From a virus: 20,451 bases of DNA. The position numbers were made by a program, and so were the translations under genes. The stretch is from positions 1 through 20,451 of IMG/VR virus record IMGVR_UViG_3300040959_000248, one strand, 5' to 3'. Positions 6,405 through 13,772 of the stretch are shown one piece after another. A model generated the notes under the pieces. The model saw only the letters and a program-made list of their open reading frames with translations, was not told the DNA's origin and made no database searches. How positions within the stretch are numbered: the stretch's first letter is position 1; each line of letters starts with the position of its first letter.

Positions 6405-6973
6405 GAAGTTTACTCACCTTTGAAAAGTTAGTAACAGATTTTCAATTTAATTCAGTACTTGATGTTGGCGCAGGTGATGGAAAGTTTTCTAATATGTTTA
6501 AAGAAAGAGGTAAAAAAGTTTATACAACAGATATACTCGAATCAGATTATCAAGGTGATTTTAATACAATCGACTTTGATAGAAATTTTGATTGTGTTTG
6601 GTGTGCACATACACTTGAACATCAATTGAATGTACATCATTTTTTAAGTAAGATATTTCATCTTATAGATACAAATGGAATTCTTGCAATATCTGTTCCA
6701 CCACTTAGACACAATATTGTTGGTGGACATGTTTCATTATGGAATGCAGGATTATTATTATATAATCTTATATTAGCTGGATTTGACTGTTCAGATGCAG
6801 CTGTGAGAACTTATGGATATGATGTATCTGTTATAGTTCAAAAGAAAGAGGCAAGATTGCCTAAATTAAATTACGATCATGGAGATATTGAGAAGCTTTC
6901 TAAATATTTTCCTACTCAATTAAAAGCAACTCAAGGATTTTATGGACAAATACCTGCAATTAATTGGGATTAA
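6401..6973 (+). CDS. Class I SAM-dependent methyltransferase, substrate unknown
   Basis: 190 residues from the ATG at 6401, which overlaps the polymerase stop; GGAGG at 6386-6390 lies 10 bases upstream. Motif I is VLDVGAGDGKFS (about residues 19-30), the acidic residue after strand 2 is in YTTDI, and the post-I/motif IV region is FDCVWCAHTLEH (the Methyltransf_11/23 pattern D-x-V-x-x-x-x-x-LEH). A GILAISVPP strand follows. This is the small-molecule type of methyltransferase rather than a DNA methylase, since no DPPY or PC motif is present. It is co-transcribed with the polymerase. Possible targets are a sugar, a nucleotide or a host metabolite; nothing in the sequence decides. Confidence 0.85.
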   Translation: MRSLLTFEKLVTDFQFNSVLDVGAGDGKFSNMFKERGKKVYTTDILESDYQGDFNTIDFDRNFDCVWCAHTLEHQLNVHHFLSKIFHLIDTNGILAISVPPLRHNIVGGHVSLWNAGLLLYNLILAGFDCSDAAVRTYGYDVSVIVQKKEARLPKLNYDHGDIEKLSKYFPTQLKATQGFYGQIPAINWD

Positions 6974-6976
6974 TCG

Positions 6977-7005
6977 TTTACAAACTACTAAAAGTATGGT
7001 ATAAT
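6977..7005 (+). promoter_or_regulatory. Early promoter of the 7026-10239 operon
   Basis: TTTACA (6977-6982), 17 bases, TATAAT (7000-7005), extended TG. Predicted transcription start about 7012. It starts 4 bases after the methyltransferase stop codon. Confidence 0.9.
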
Positions 7006-7025
7006 ATATACCTATGGAGAAAAAT

Positions 7026-7301
7026 ATGAAACTAGTAAGATTATCCTCAGGAGAGGAAGTAATTGGCAAAGTAGTAGATAATGGCAGTGACATTACTATT
7101 ACCGATGGCTATTCTTTAATACCAGCTGGAGAAGGCAAAATTGGATTTATGCCTTTCATGGCTTATACAAAAGCAAAAGAAGGAATCACTATTCCTAAAA
7201 ACTTTGTTGTATTCATGGTCGATCCAGTCGATGAATTAGTCGATCAGGTAAGACAAATGGATAGTGGAATCGTAACAGCAAAATCAGGAATCATAACATG
7301 A
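7026..7301 (+). CDS. Small Sm-like (LSm-fold) phage protein
   Basis: 91 residues from the ATG at 7026, which has GGAG at 7017-7020. An in-frame ATG at 7014 lies only about 2 bases from the predicted transcription start and would add four residues. The N-terminus, MKLVRLSSGEEVIGKV, followed by a strand ITITDGYSLIPA, is the Sm1-like pattern of a five-strand beta barrel (V-x-L-x-S-G-E-x-V-x-G-x-V). Later strands are IGFMPFMAYT and FVVFMVDP, and a helical tail ends at about residue 91. It is the first gene of an operon with MazG and an AEP-like primase. Nucleic-acid binding is a reasonable guess, without proof. The stop overlaps the mazG start (ATGA). Confidence 0.75.
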   Translation: MKLVRLSSGEEVIGKVVDNGSDITITDGYSLIPAGEGKIGFMPFMAYTKAKEGITIPKNFVVFMVDPVDELVDQVRQMDSGIVTAKSGIIT

Positions 7302-7711
7302 GCCAAAACTGGATAAAAGATATTCAAGACATGCAGTATAAGTATGGAGTTCATAAATGGATTCATGATAATAAAGACAACGCTGAAAAGCTACGTGCTT
7401 ATCTTGGATTTAGAATCAAATTTATAAGAGAAGAACTTATGGAAACTGAAGCAGCATTAACCAATAACGATGCAGAAGAAATTGTCGATGGTTTAATCGA
7501 TATATGTGTTGTTGCTATTGGAACACTTGATGCATTTGGTATTGACCCATATAAAGCTTGGGATGAAGTTCTAAAAGCAAACTTAAATAAAACAGTAGGA
7601 GTAAAACCTGAAAGACCTAATCCACTAGGATTACCAGACCTAATCAAACCAGAAGGTTGGGAAGGACCAAGTCACGAAGGAAATCATGGTAAGTTGCACA
7701 ATATTCGATAA
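7298..7711 (+). CDS. mazG: MazG-like nucleotide pyrophosphohydrolase
   Basis: 137 residues, a single MazG domain. The metal-binding pattern E-E-x-x-E (E45, E46, E49) followed by E-x-x-D (E61, D64) and D68 lies in two helices, REELMETEAAL and EEIVDGLIDICVV. A conserved tail K-P-E-R-P-N-P-L-G-L-P-D-L resembles the cyanophage MazG end. MazG enzymes release pyrophosphate from NTPs, dNTPs or phosphoribosyl-ATP; phage versions may cleave unwanted dNTPs. In a phage likely to use modified cytosine, a dCTP-removing role would fit, but that is only an inference. The end overlaps the primase gene by 26 bases. Confidence 0.88.
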   Translation: MSQNWIKDIQDMQYKYGVHKWIHDNKDNAEKLRAYLGFRIKFIREELMETEAALTNNDAEEIVDGLIDICVVAIGTLDAFGIDPYKAWDEVLKANLNKTVGVKPERPNPLGLPDLIKPEGWEGPSHEGNHGKLHNIR

Positions 7712-8603
7712 TATATACGATAACAAAACAGATAAGCGTATGGATTATAATAGTTTCGACGAGTTCGAGGCTATTCTCTATAAGCTTTCTGAGTCGACTA
7801 AATATCCTACAAAGAAAGATGCTCCGCTTTTAAGTCCAGCAATATATCAAACTAGTACTACTCGTGCAAATGATAATGTTGTTGGTTGGGCCGGCTTTGG
7901 TATTCTTGATATTGATGATTATGAAGGCGATATGAAAGATATTGAATCAAAGTATGATAAGTATCGTTATGTATGTTATTCAACAGCATCATCTACAGTT
8001 GAATCACCAAAGTTTAGACTCGTCTTTCCATTAACAGAATTCGTTGATAAAGAAGACATTAAGCATTTTTGGTATGCTTTAAACAAAGAGATTGGCGATA
8101 TTGCTGATGCTCAAACCAAAGACTTAAGCAGAATGTATTATGTTCCTGCTAAATACAAAAACAGTTTTAATTTCATATTTTCTCACGATGGAGATATTAT
8201 GAACCCACATAAACTTATGGAACAATATCCATACGTTAAACCTAATCAAACAATGTTCGATCGTTTTCCAGAAGCAATACAAAAAGCGTTACTTGAAAGA
8301 AAAAGAAATGAATTGAACAATACAAATTATACGTGGACATCATATCGTGATTGTCCTTTTGTTAATAAAAAACAAGTTGACGAATATAAAGGTATCAGTG
8401 GAACTGGTTGGTATGCAAAAATGTATCAAATCATGTTAACAACTGCTGGTAATGCTCATAGTAAAGGTTATCCAATTACACCAAAAGAAATCGAATATAT
8501 CTGTAGAGATTTAGATACTGATACTGGTGGGTGGTATAATAAAAGAGATTTAGAAAAGGAGGCAGCACGAGCTATTGAATTCGTGTTTAAAAATAATATA
8601 TGA
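7686..8603 (+). CDS. Archaeo-eukaryotic-type primase (AEP/PrimPol-like) protein
   Basis: 305 residues. Start ATG at 7686 preceded by AAGGA; the opening VSCTIFDNIYDNKT is a usual N-terminus of this group. Motif I is GILDIDD (D75, D77), fitting the AEP metal site hhDhD. The motif II region is YSTASSTVESPKFRLVFPL (about 98-116), which follows the phage/plasmid primpol pattern S-T-x-S-x-T-x-E-x-P-x-x-R-L-V, but the histidine often found there is absent. Motif III is KDLSRMYYVPA (D146). A C-terminal helical region (residues about 190-305) may be the PriCT-like part. T4-like phages normally use a DnaG-type primase (gp61), so this would be an unusual addition or substitute. No helicase domain is fused. 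Confidence 0.65.
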   Translation: MVSCTIFDNIYDNKTDKRMDYNSFDEFEAILYKLSESTKYPTKKDAPLLSPAIYQTSTTRANDNVVGWAGFGILDIDDYEGDMKDIESKYDKYRYVCYSTASSTVESPKFRLVFPLTEFVDKEDIKHFWYALNKEIGDIADAQTKDLSRMYYVPAKYKNSFNFIFSHDGDIMNPHKLMEQYPYVKPNQTMFDRFPEAIQKALLERKRNELNNTNYTWTSYRDCPFVNKKQVDEYKGISGTGWYAKMYQIMLTTAGNAHSKGYPITPKEIEYICRDLDTDTGGWYNKRDLEKEAARAIEFVFKNNI

Positions 8604-9112
8604 CAGATGAATATAAAGCATTTCTATATGGAATGTTATTTGGTTTCATGCTAGGTGCAGTAATGTTTGCTGTTCCAAAGGTTGAAGCTTCAGACGCCAA
8701 CAATGATATTTATTGTATGGCTCAAAACATTTACTTTGAAGCTGGTAATCAACCATTAGCTGGAAAAGTAGCTGTTGCTCATGTTGTTCTAAATAGAACA
8801 AAACATCCAAATTATCCAACGGATGTTTGTGGAGTTATTTACCAAGCTAAGTGGAAAGAAAACTGGTTAGGCGAAATGATTCCTATGCGTAATCAATGCC
8901 AATTTAGTTGGTTTTGTGATGGCAAATCAGACGACCCAGAAGATAGTCCAACATGGCTTAAATCATTACACATAGCAAGAGATGTCATACAAGGAGCATA
9001 TCCGGATATTACAGAGGGGTCAACACATTATCACAATGATAGAGTCCTTCCTTATTGGGCAGATTCGCTCAATCAAACTGTTATAATAAATAACCACATA
9101 TTCTACAAATAG
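8600..9112 (+). CDS. SleB/CwlJ-type cell wall hydrolase with N-terminal membrane anchor
   Basis: 170 residues. Residues 7-25 form a hydrophobic helix (FLYGMLFGFMLGAVMFAV) ending with an A-S site at 30-31, so it is either a signal peptide or a signal anchor. The Hydrolase_2 domain follows (about 33-170): AQNIYFEAGNQPLAGKVAVA with the catalytic glutamate E47, VVLNR, the QCQFSWFCDG block and the final THYHN motif, all usual in SleB-like proteins. These enzymes cut peptidoglycan. As a phage gene it may act as a secreted endolysin (SAR-type) or aid lysis. It overlaps the primase gene (ATGA) and is followed by the GroES-like gene after 10 bases. Confidence 0.9.
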   Translation: MTDEYKAFLYGMLFGFMLGAVMFAVPKVEASDANNDIYCMAQNIYFEAGNQPLAGKVAVAHVVLNRTKHPNYPTDVCGVIYQAKWKENWLGEMIPMRNQCQFSWFCDGKSDDPEDSPTWLKSLHIARDVIQGAYPDITEGSTHYHNDRVLPYWADSLNQTVIINNHIFYK

Positions 9113-9122
9113 GAGAGATATT

Positions 9123-9386
9123 ATGAAAATGTTAGGAAACAACGTACTCGTAACAGAAGTACAAAAAGAAAGTCAATCGGCCGGTGGTATTATACTTACT
9201 GAAAATATTGACAACGCAAGTAAACCAGGATTAGTTTTAGCAGTTAGTACTGGAGCTTTAGATAAAGTCATGACAGGACAAAGAGTCTTTTTAGATTGGT
9301 CAAAGTCAATGGCAGTAAATGTTGATGGTAACGCAGCTGTTATTATAGACGCTGACCACATTAAAGCAGTAATAGGAGAAGACTAA
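9123..9386 (+). CDS. GroES-like co-chaperonin (gp31 functional analogue)
   Basis: 87 residues, close to Cpn10 size. Ribosome binding site TAGGAGAG before the ATG at 9123. The pattern fits GroES: GNNVLVTEV at the N-terminus, the mobile loop region SAGGIILTENID (like GroES S-x-G-G-I-V-L), KPGLVLAVSTG, GQRVFLDW, and the C-terminal strand AVIIDADHIKAVI. T4 supplies its own co-chaperonin, gp31, to fold the capsid protein with host GroEL; this gene likely does the same. It resembles bacterial GroES more than gp31. The stop overlaps the nuclease start (TAATG). Confidence 0.88.
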   Translation: MKMLGNNVLVTEVQKESQSAGGIILTENIDNASKPGLVLAVSTGALDKVMTGQRVFLDWSKSMAVNVDGNAAVIIDADHIKAVIGED

Positions 9387-9817
9387 TGAGCTATAGATAT
9401 AACGTAAAGGTCACAAGAGTCGTAGATGGAGATACAGTTGATGTAGATATCGATTTAGGATTTGGAATGGTCTACAAAAAACAAAGAGTTAGAATGATGG
9501 GTATTGATACTCCAGAATCTAGAACTAGAGATTTAGAAGAAAAGTTTTATGGCTTAGCTTCAAAAGCTCACTTAAAGAAAATACTAAAAGACCAAGAGGT
9601 TCAATTACAATCTCATGATAAAGGAAAGTTTGGCAGAATACTTGGTGAACTTTTTATAGGTAATTCTAATTTTAGTGTTAATCAACAAATGATAAAAGAT
9701 TGTCATGCAGTTCCTTATTTTGGTCAGTCAAAAGATGACACTGAAAAAGGACACATGTGGAATAGAGAAGTATTAATATCAGAAGGTATTATATACAATA
9801 AATCTCTTAGTAGATAA
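9386..9817 (+). CDS. Staphylococcal-nuclease-like (SNase/thermonuclease) nuclease
   Basis: 143 residues. The SNase OB-fold pattern is complete: VVDGDTVDVDIDLGF (residues 12-26), VRMMGIDTPE with R36, D41, T42 and E44, and KGKFGRILGEL with R84. These match the staphylococcal nuclease catalytic R35, D40, T41, E43 and R87. No signal peptide is present, so it acts inside the cell. In a phage this could help degrade host DNA or RNA, or recycle nucleotides. It is coupled to the neighbours on both sides by TAATG overlaps (9384-9388 and 9815-9819). Confidence 0.92.
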   Translation: MSYRYNVKVTRVVDGDTVDVDIDLGFGMVYKKQRVRMMGIDTPESRTRDLEEKFYGLASKAHLKKILKDQEVQLQSHDKGKFGRILGELFIGNSNFSVNQQMIKDCHAVPYFGQSKDDTEKGHMWNREVLISEGIIYNKSLSR

Positions 9818-10239
9818 TGAATACATATAAAACAAATAAAGAAAAGATGGGCTTTTTAGCCGAACAATTAGTTTTTGATTACTTTAGTGGTGAACAAAGT
9901 ACTGACAAATATGATAGCAAAAAAGATGGTATGATACTTGATGAAACAGCAGAAGTTAAATGCCAAAATAGACATCCCTTTGGTTACTTTACTGTAAATA
10001 CAGCTTGGAAAAATCAAGTACCAAAATGTAAATCAGTAGACCGTCTTTTCTTTGTTGAATATGATAACTCCCCTGATGCAATATTATGGGAGTGTATTGA
10101 TAGAAATGATACAAAAGAAATAACTACACGCGATGGAAGAGTAATGTGTGGTTGGCCAATAAGTAAAATGAAAATGATAACAACCTTTAAAGGTAAAGGT
10201 GATGAACTACGAAAATTTACAAGTAGTAAAATATATTAA
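9817..10239 (+). CDS. Putative PD-(D/E)XK-fold nuclease
   Basis: 140 residues. The N-terminal helix GFLAEQLVFDYF carries E16; then DGMILDE with D37, and AEVKCQ with E46-V-K48, giving the E...D...ExK arrangement of PD-(D/E)XK enzymes (about residues 10-50). The rest is mixed alpha/beta with WECIDRND and a basic end. This is a fold-level assignment from motifs only. It could be a Holliday junction, restriction-like or DNA-repair nuclease. Being directly coupled to the SNase gene suggests joint action on DNA. It is the last gene of its operon: the next promoter begins 8 bases after its stop. Confidence 0.55.
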   Translation: MNTYKTNKEKMGFLAEQLVFDYFSGEQSTDKYDSKKDGMILDETAEVKCQNRHPFGYFTVNTAWKNQVPKCKSVDRLFFVEYDNSPDAILWECIDRNDTKEITTRDGRVMCGWPISKMKMITTFKGKGDELRKFTSSKIY

Positions 10240-10246
10240 AAAACAG

Positions 10247-10275
10247 TTTACATTTAACCAAAAGTATGATATAAT
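10247..10275 (+). promoter_or_regulatory. Early promoter of the 10305-14823 operon
   Basis: TTTACA (10247-10252), 17 bases, TATAAT (10270-10275), extended TG. A-rich DNA lies upstream. Predicted transcription start about 10282, giving a 23-base leader with GGAG at 10296-10299. Confidence 0.9.
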
Positions 10276-10304
10276 AGATATATCTAATTAATTATGGAGA
10301 CATT

Positions 10305-10634
10305 ATGAAAGAAAGCTTAAGAGTCCTGCAAGAATGCGCAGAACTACAAACTAAAAAATCCCAAGACTATCAAAGTTCTGAATCAACAGTAGTCCAAGCC
10401 ATGCATTATAGACGTGGCATTGATACGATTCATGATATTATTCTTGGTAAAATGATGAGAGCAACTTCATTGCTTGAATCAGCCGATGACCCAAACTTCG
10501 AAAGTATTGAAGATACTTATAAAGATATGATTAACTATTGTTCTTTTGCTGTTGCTTATGCTCGAGGTAAAATGGAAGGCCAAGACCCAACAAGAGATAT
10601 GTTCAACAAAAAGGTAAGTAATGTTGAAGACTAA
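10305..10634 (+). CDS. Nmad1-type protein (nucleotide modification associated domain 1, DUF1599-like)
   Basis: 109 residues, all helical. Motifs read as the DUF1599/Nmad1 pattern: LQECAELQTKKSQDYQ at residues 8-23, then GIDTIHDIILGKMMR, and NFESIEDTYKDMINYCSFA at about 68-86. The domain received its name because it recurs beside DNA base-modification genes in phages; its activity is not settled. Here it heads an operon whose second gene is dCMP hydroxymethylase, which fits. Start ATG at 10305 with GGAG 5 bases before. The end overlaps the gp42 gene by 14 bases. The family assignment is from memory of the motif. Confidence 0.7.
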   Translation: MKESLRVLQECAELQTKKSQDYQSSESTVVQAMHYRRGIDTIHDIILGKMMRATSLLESADDPNFESIEDTYKDMINYCSFAVAYARGKMEGQDPTRDMFNKKVSNVED

Positions 10635-11298
10635 AGATATCGCAAATACGTTTATCGATAAACTTAAAAACAAAGAGTTTACCGATGATAAGACTGGTTG
10701 TAAAACAATCGAAATATTTGCTGCGTCTTTTCTAGCAGATAAGCCATCAATTTTTGGTAAACCCAATCAAGAATATATTGATGCTGAAATAGAATGGTAT
10801 AATTCTAGGTCAACTAATATTAATAAACTTGCTGAAATATATGGTAAGTCGCCAGCAGCATGGGAATATTCTGCAAATGATTATGGTGAAATCAATTCTA
10901 ATTATGGTCATCTTATATTCAGTAAAAAATTTCATAGACAATATAATCAAGTAGTAAAAGAACTAAGTGAAATTAATCCAGATTCTCGTAGAGCTTCAAT
11001 GGTATATCAAAGACCAAGTATCTGGCGCGAATTTAAAGAAGATGGTAAGAATGATTTTATTTGTACAAATGCTGTTACATATTATATAAGAGATGAACAA
11101 TTACATTGTGTAGTTCAAATGAGAAGTAATGACGTTGTATATGGTTATCGAAATGATTACGCTTGGCAAAAATACGTATTAGAAAAACTAGAAAAAGATT
11201 TATACTATAATGGTCATCCACTTAAAAGTGGTGGTAAAATTTATTGGCAAGTACAAAACTTACATGTGTATGAGAGGCACTTTGACCTTGTTAAATAA
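10621..11298 (+). CDS. 42: dCMP hydroxymethylase (gp42)
   Basis: 225 residues. It aligns by eye with T4 gp42 over nearly the whole length: DKTGCKTIEI.ASF.AD, IFG...N.EYI, GEINSNYG, NPDSRRASM, DFICTNAVTYYIRD and MRSNDVVYGYRNDYAWQKYV. The catalytic cysteine is C138 (T4 C148). D169 (T4 D179) replaces the asparagine of thymidylate synthases and selects dCMP instead of dUMP. The protein stops at HVYERHFDLVK, about 20 residues earlier than T4. It makes 5-hydroxymethyl-dCMP using methylene-tetrahydrofolate, so this phage probably carries hydroxymethylcytosine or a derivative in its DNA. The gene shares an operon with dCMP deaminase. Confidence 0.95.
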   Translation: MLKTKDIANTFIDKLKNKEFTDDKTGCKTIEIFAASFLADKPSIFGKPNQEYIDAEIEWYNSRSTNINKLAEIYGKSPAAWEYSANDYGEINSNYGHLIFSKKFHRQYNQVVKELSEINPDSRRASMVYQRPSIWREFKEDGKNDFICTNAVTYYIRDEQLHCVVQMRSNDVVYGYRNDYAWQKYVLEKLEKDLYYNGHPLKSGGKIYWQVQNLHVYERHFDLVK

Positions 11299-11728
11299 GT
11301 GGGATAAAAGATTTCTTGATATTGCTCGTGAAATATCTACATGGAGTAAAGACCCAAGTAGAAAAATAGGTGCAATTGCTGTAAGAGATAGAAAAATATT
11401 AGCAACAGGATATAATGGATTTCCTAAAGGTATTGAAGATAGTAAAGAAAGATATAATCATAGAGAAACAAAGTATCAATATGTAGTTCATGCAGAAATG
11501 AATTGTATATATAATGCTGCAGAAAATGGAATATCTTTAAAAGATTCTATATTATATATTTATGGTTTACCAGTTTGTGGTCATTGCTCATTAGGTATAA
11601 TACAAGCAGGAATATCTAGAGTTGTATCGCTTTCAGAAAATACTCCAGATAGATGGAAAGAAGCAATAGAAAAAACACATGAAATATTTAAAGAGGCTAA
11701 TGTAAAATATGAATTCACCGAAATTTAA
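11270..11728 (+). CDS. cd: dCMP deaminase (cytidine/deoxycytidylate deaminase family)
   Basis: About 152 residues from the ATG at 11270. The start is uncertain: in-frame TTG codons at 11282 and 11288 lie behind GAGAGG, and the conserved part begins at KWDKRFLDIA, so a start after the gp42 stop is possible. The fold markers are SKDPSRKIGAIAV, TGYNGFPKGIED, the zinc and proton-shuttle motif HAE (residues 74-76) and the two cysteines of PVCGHC (103, 106). The enzyme turns dCMP into dUMP for thymidylate synthesis, so it competes with gp42 for the same substrate and helps set the C:T balance. The last 20 bases overlap the next gene. Confidence 0.93.
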   Translation: MRGTLTLLNKWDKRFLDIAREISTWSKDPSRKIGAIAVRDRKILATGYNGFPKGIEDSKERYNHRETKYQYVVHAEMNCIYNAAENGISLKDSILYIYGLPVCGHCSLGIIQAGISRVVSLSENTPDRWKEAIEKTHEIFKEANVKYEFTEI

Positions 11729-12014
11729 CGAACAAGAAATAAAAAATTCAAAGCGTATATTTAAGAGCGCAACTCCTAAGTATACAATTGATTGGTATAT
11801 TAAATGGGTAGCATCAGCTATTCTTTTAATTGCTATGGCAAGCAGGTCTAATCCTGACCTTGCTCTCTATGACCAAGCGTTTTCCTTAGTTGGAACATTC
11901 GGTTGGTTAATAGTAGCTCTTATCTGGAAAGATAGAGCATTGATAATTTTAAACACAGCAGCAGTCATTATCCTTGGAAGTGGTCTGATAAGTGTTATAA
12001 CTAATAGTATATAG
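11709..12014 (+). CDS. Small integral membrane protein, three predicted helices
   Basis: 101 residues. A polar N-terminal arm (1-29) is followed by hydrophobic segments at about 30-46 (WVASAILLIAMA), 55-73 (FSLVGTFGWLIVALIW) and 76-99 (ALIILNTAAVIILGSGL). A charged WKDR turn separates the second and third. I recognise no named family. It overlaps the dCMP deaminase by 20 bases and precedes the inositol synthase gene by 62 bases, so it is part of the nucleotide/modification operon, but a transport or anchoring role is only a guess. Confidence 0.8.
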   Translation: MNSPKFNEQEIKNSKRIFKSATPKYTIDWYIKWVASAILLIAMASRSNPDLALYDQAFSLVGTFGWLIVALIWKDRALIILNTAAVIILGSGLISVITNSI

Positions 12015-12049
12015 TGAGCTACTCTGGTACGCCAGTCAAATTTCTCACT
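12013..12049 (+). promoter_or_regulatory. Structured leader ahead of the inositol synthase gene
   Basis: AGTGAG (12013-12018) can pair with CTCACT (12044-12049) and encloses a second stem CTGG, loop TACG, CCAG (12024-12035). No T-run follows, so it is not a terminator. It occupies the only intergenic space in the operon. A regulatory or mRNA-processing role is possible. Confidence 0.35.
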
Positions 12050-12076
12050 CAAATAAACTGATATAAGGAGAATAAT

Positions 12077-13369
12077 ATGTCAAAAATAAAAGCCGGAATA
12101 ATCGGCGTCGGAAGTTGTGCAAAGTCTTTAGTGGAAGGTGTACAATATTATAACGAAAATCCAGAAGACAAAATTGGTCTAATGTATGAAGATATCGGCG
12201 GATATTCAGTACACGACATCGAGTTTGTTATTGGATTTGATATCGATAAAAGGAAAGTAAATAAAAAATTAGCAAAAGCTTTAAGAGCTCAACCTAATTG
12301 CGCTATGGACCATGTCGAAAAAATAACAACTACATCAAATAGTTCAGCTGTAAATAATGATGCAATGGTCTATTCAGCTCCAGAAATGGACGGAATAGCT
12401 CCTCACATGCATGATTATCCAGATGAAGTCACATTTGTAAATGGAGCTGTACCAGCAGAATCTTTTGAAAGAACTGTTGAGTTACTACAGTATCATGATG
12501 TAGATGTACTCATTAACTATTTACCAGTTGGTTCAGAAGAAGCTTCTAAATACTGGATTGATGTTGCGTTAGATGCAGGAATACATTTCGTAAACTGTAT
12601 ACCGACATTGATTTCAACAGAAGATGCTATGATAACTGAACAAAGATTCATAGATGCAGGACTTACAATTGTTGGTTCAGATATGAGGTCAGCCTGGGGA
12701 GCTTCAAGAATGTCAGAAGTTCTACAAGGTGCTATGTTAGATTCAGGTTTAATGGTAACACAACACATTCAAATGAATATGGCTGCTGGTTCTACACAAG
12801 GACAAGAGCATATAAGAACAGGAAGAACAGCAAATACTGACTTCTTGAATATGGCAAAACAATATAGATTACATAACAAACATGTATCAAAAGAAAATGT
12901 TTTAAAAGGACAAAACAGCGTAAGAGGAGAATCAACTGCAGGTATGACATTATTTGCTGGTCCATCTCTTACTGTTCAACAAAAACCAGGTGGAGATTAT
13001 ATCTCATCTGATAATAAAATAGCTAACTTTGATATGGTTGCTTATGGATTTGCAGGAGCAAGATATGAAATGTCAGCTAGACTTTCAGTTCAAGACTCTC
13101 CAAACTCTGGTGGAGTTGTTGTTTCAGCAATTAGATTTTGTAAGGTAGCTTCAGAGATGGGCATTGTAGGATATTTAAGAGGACCATCAGCATGGACTCA
13201 AAAGACTCCTCCATTACAGCTCAAAACTCAAGATGCCAAATTTGAATGTGATGCTTTAGCTAGGAGAGTATTGACAGATATTACTACTCCACAGCTCAAA
13301 GAGAATAGACCGAAGGCAGCAGATTTGCCTCACACCTTCCAAGATGCGAAGAATGATTATGAAAATTAA
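12077..13369 (+). CDS. ino1: Inositol-3-phosphate synthase (myo-inositol-1-phosphate synthase)
   Basis: 430 residues, longer than the actinobacterial enzyme (about 367). The N-terminal NAD-binding motif is GIIGVGSCAKSLVEGVQYY, very like the GVGNCASSLVQGVEYY of mycobacterial Ino1. Further matches are FDIDKRKV, DGIAPH, DVLINYLPVGSEEA, FVNCIPT, DFLNM and WDSPNSAG-like QDSPNSGGVVVSAIR, then SAWTQKTPP. The enzyme turns glucose 6-phosphate into inositol phosphate with NAD as cofactor. This is unusual in a T4-like phage. AGGAG at 12066-12070 precedes the ATG. A HAD phosphatase gene follows and overlaps it by 11 bases, so the pair could yield free inositol. It lies in the same operon as dCMP hydroxymethylase. 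Confidence 0.93.
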   Translation: MSKIKAGIIGVGSCAKSLVEGVQYYNENPEDKIGLMYEDIGGYSVHDIEFVIGFDIDKRKVNKKLAKALRAQPNCAMDHVEKITTTSNSSAVNNDAMVYSAPEMDGIAPHMHDYPDEVTFVNGAVPAESFERTVELLQYHDVDVLINYLPVGSEEASKYWIDVALDAGIHFVNCIPTLISTEDAMITEQRFIDAGLTIVGSDMRSAWGASRMSEVLQGAMLDSGLMVTQHIQMNMAAGSTQGQEHIRTGRTANTDFLNMAKQYRLHNKHVSKENVLKGQNSVRGESTAGMTLFAGPSLTVQQKPGGDYISSDNKIANFDMVAYGFAGARYEMSARLSVQDSPNSGGVVVSAIRFCKVASEMGIVGYLRGPSAWTQKTPPLQLKTQDAKFECDALARRVLTDITTPQLKENRPKAADLPHTFQDAKNDYEN

Positions 13370-13772
13370 TTCGTTTGACATCGATGGAGTAATCTATTTT
13401 GGTGAAAGCACCACAGGCGTAAGACCCGGTAAAGATGACATCATCATTACTGGGCGGCCTTTTGCTGATAGAGAAGCTACAGTAAAAATGCTAGAATCTA
13501 GAGGAATATATAATACTCTTTACATGAATCCACTTGAAAGAAAACTAAAAAATCATAAAGTGACTCATGGAGTAAAAGAAAATCCACTATATGGCAGAAA
13601 AGCTTCTGGTATCTTTAAAGGACAAATGATTAATATGTTAAAAGACTTGGGAGTAGAAATAGAAATGCATTTCGAAGATGACCCAATTCAAATCAAAGAG
13701 ATTAAAAAAAGATGTCCTGATATATCAATTGTTCATTTAAAGAGAGATAACGAGGAACGTGTCAAGTACTAA
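13359..13772 (+). CDS. HAD-superfamily phosphatase
   Basis: 137 residues from the ATG at 13359, the third of three in-frame ATGs (13344, 13353, 13359); this one puts the catalytic motif near the N-terminus as usual. Motif I is FDIDGV with nucleophile D7 and acid D9. Motif II is IITGRP (T31). The lysine of motif III may be K87, and motif IV is FEDDP (D107, D108). It lacks a large cap insert, so it is a small, cap-poor HAD. These enzymes remove phosphates from small molecules or nucleic-acid ends. Coupling to the inositol-phosphate synthase suggests inositol phosphate as substrate, an inference. A role on phosphorylated hydroxymethylcytosine is an alternative. Confidence 0.82.
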   Translation: MKINSFDIDGVIYFGESTTGVRPGKDDIIITGRPFADREATVKMLESRGIYNTLYMNPLERKLKNHKVTHGVKENPLYGRKASGIFKGQMINMLKDLGVEIEMHFEDDPIQIKEIKKRCPDISIVHLKRDNEERVKY

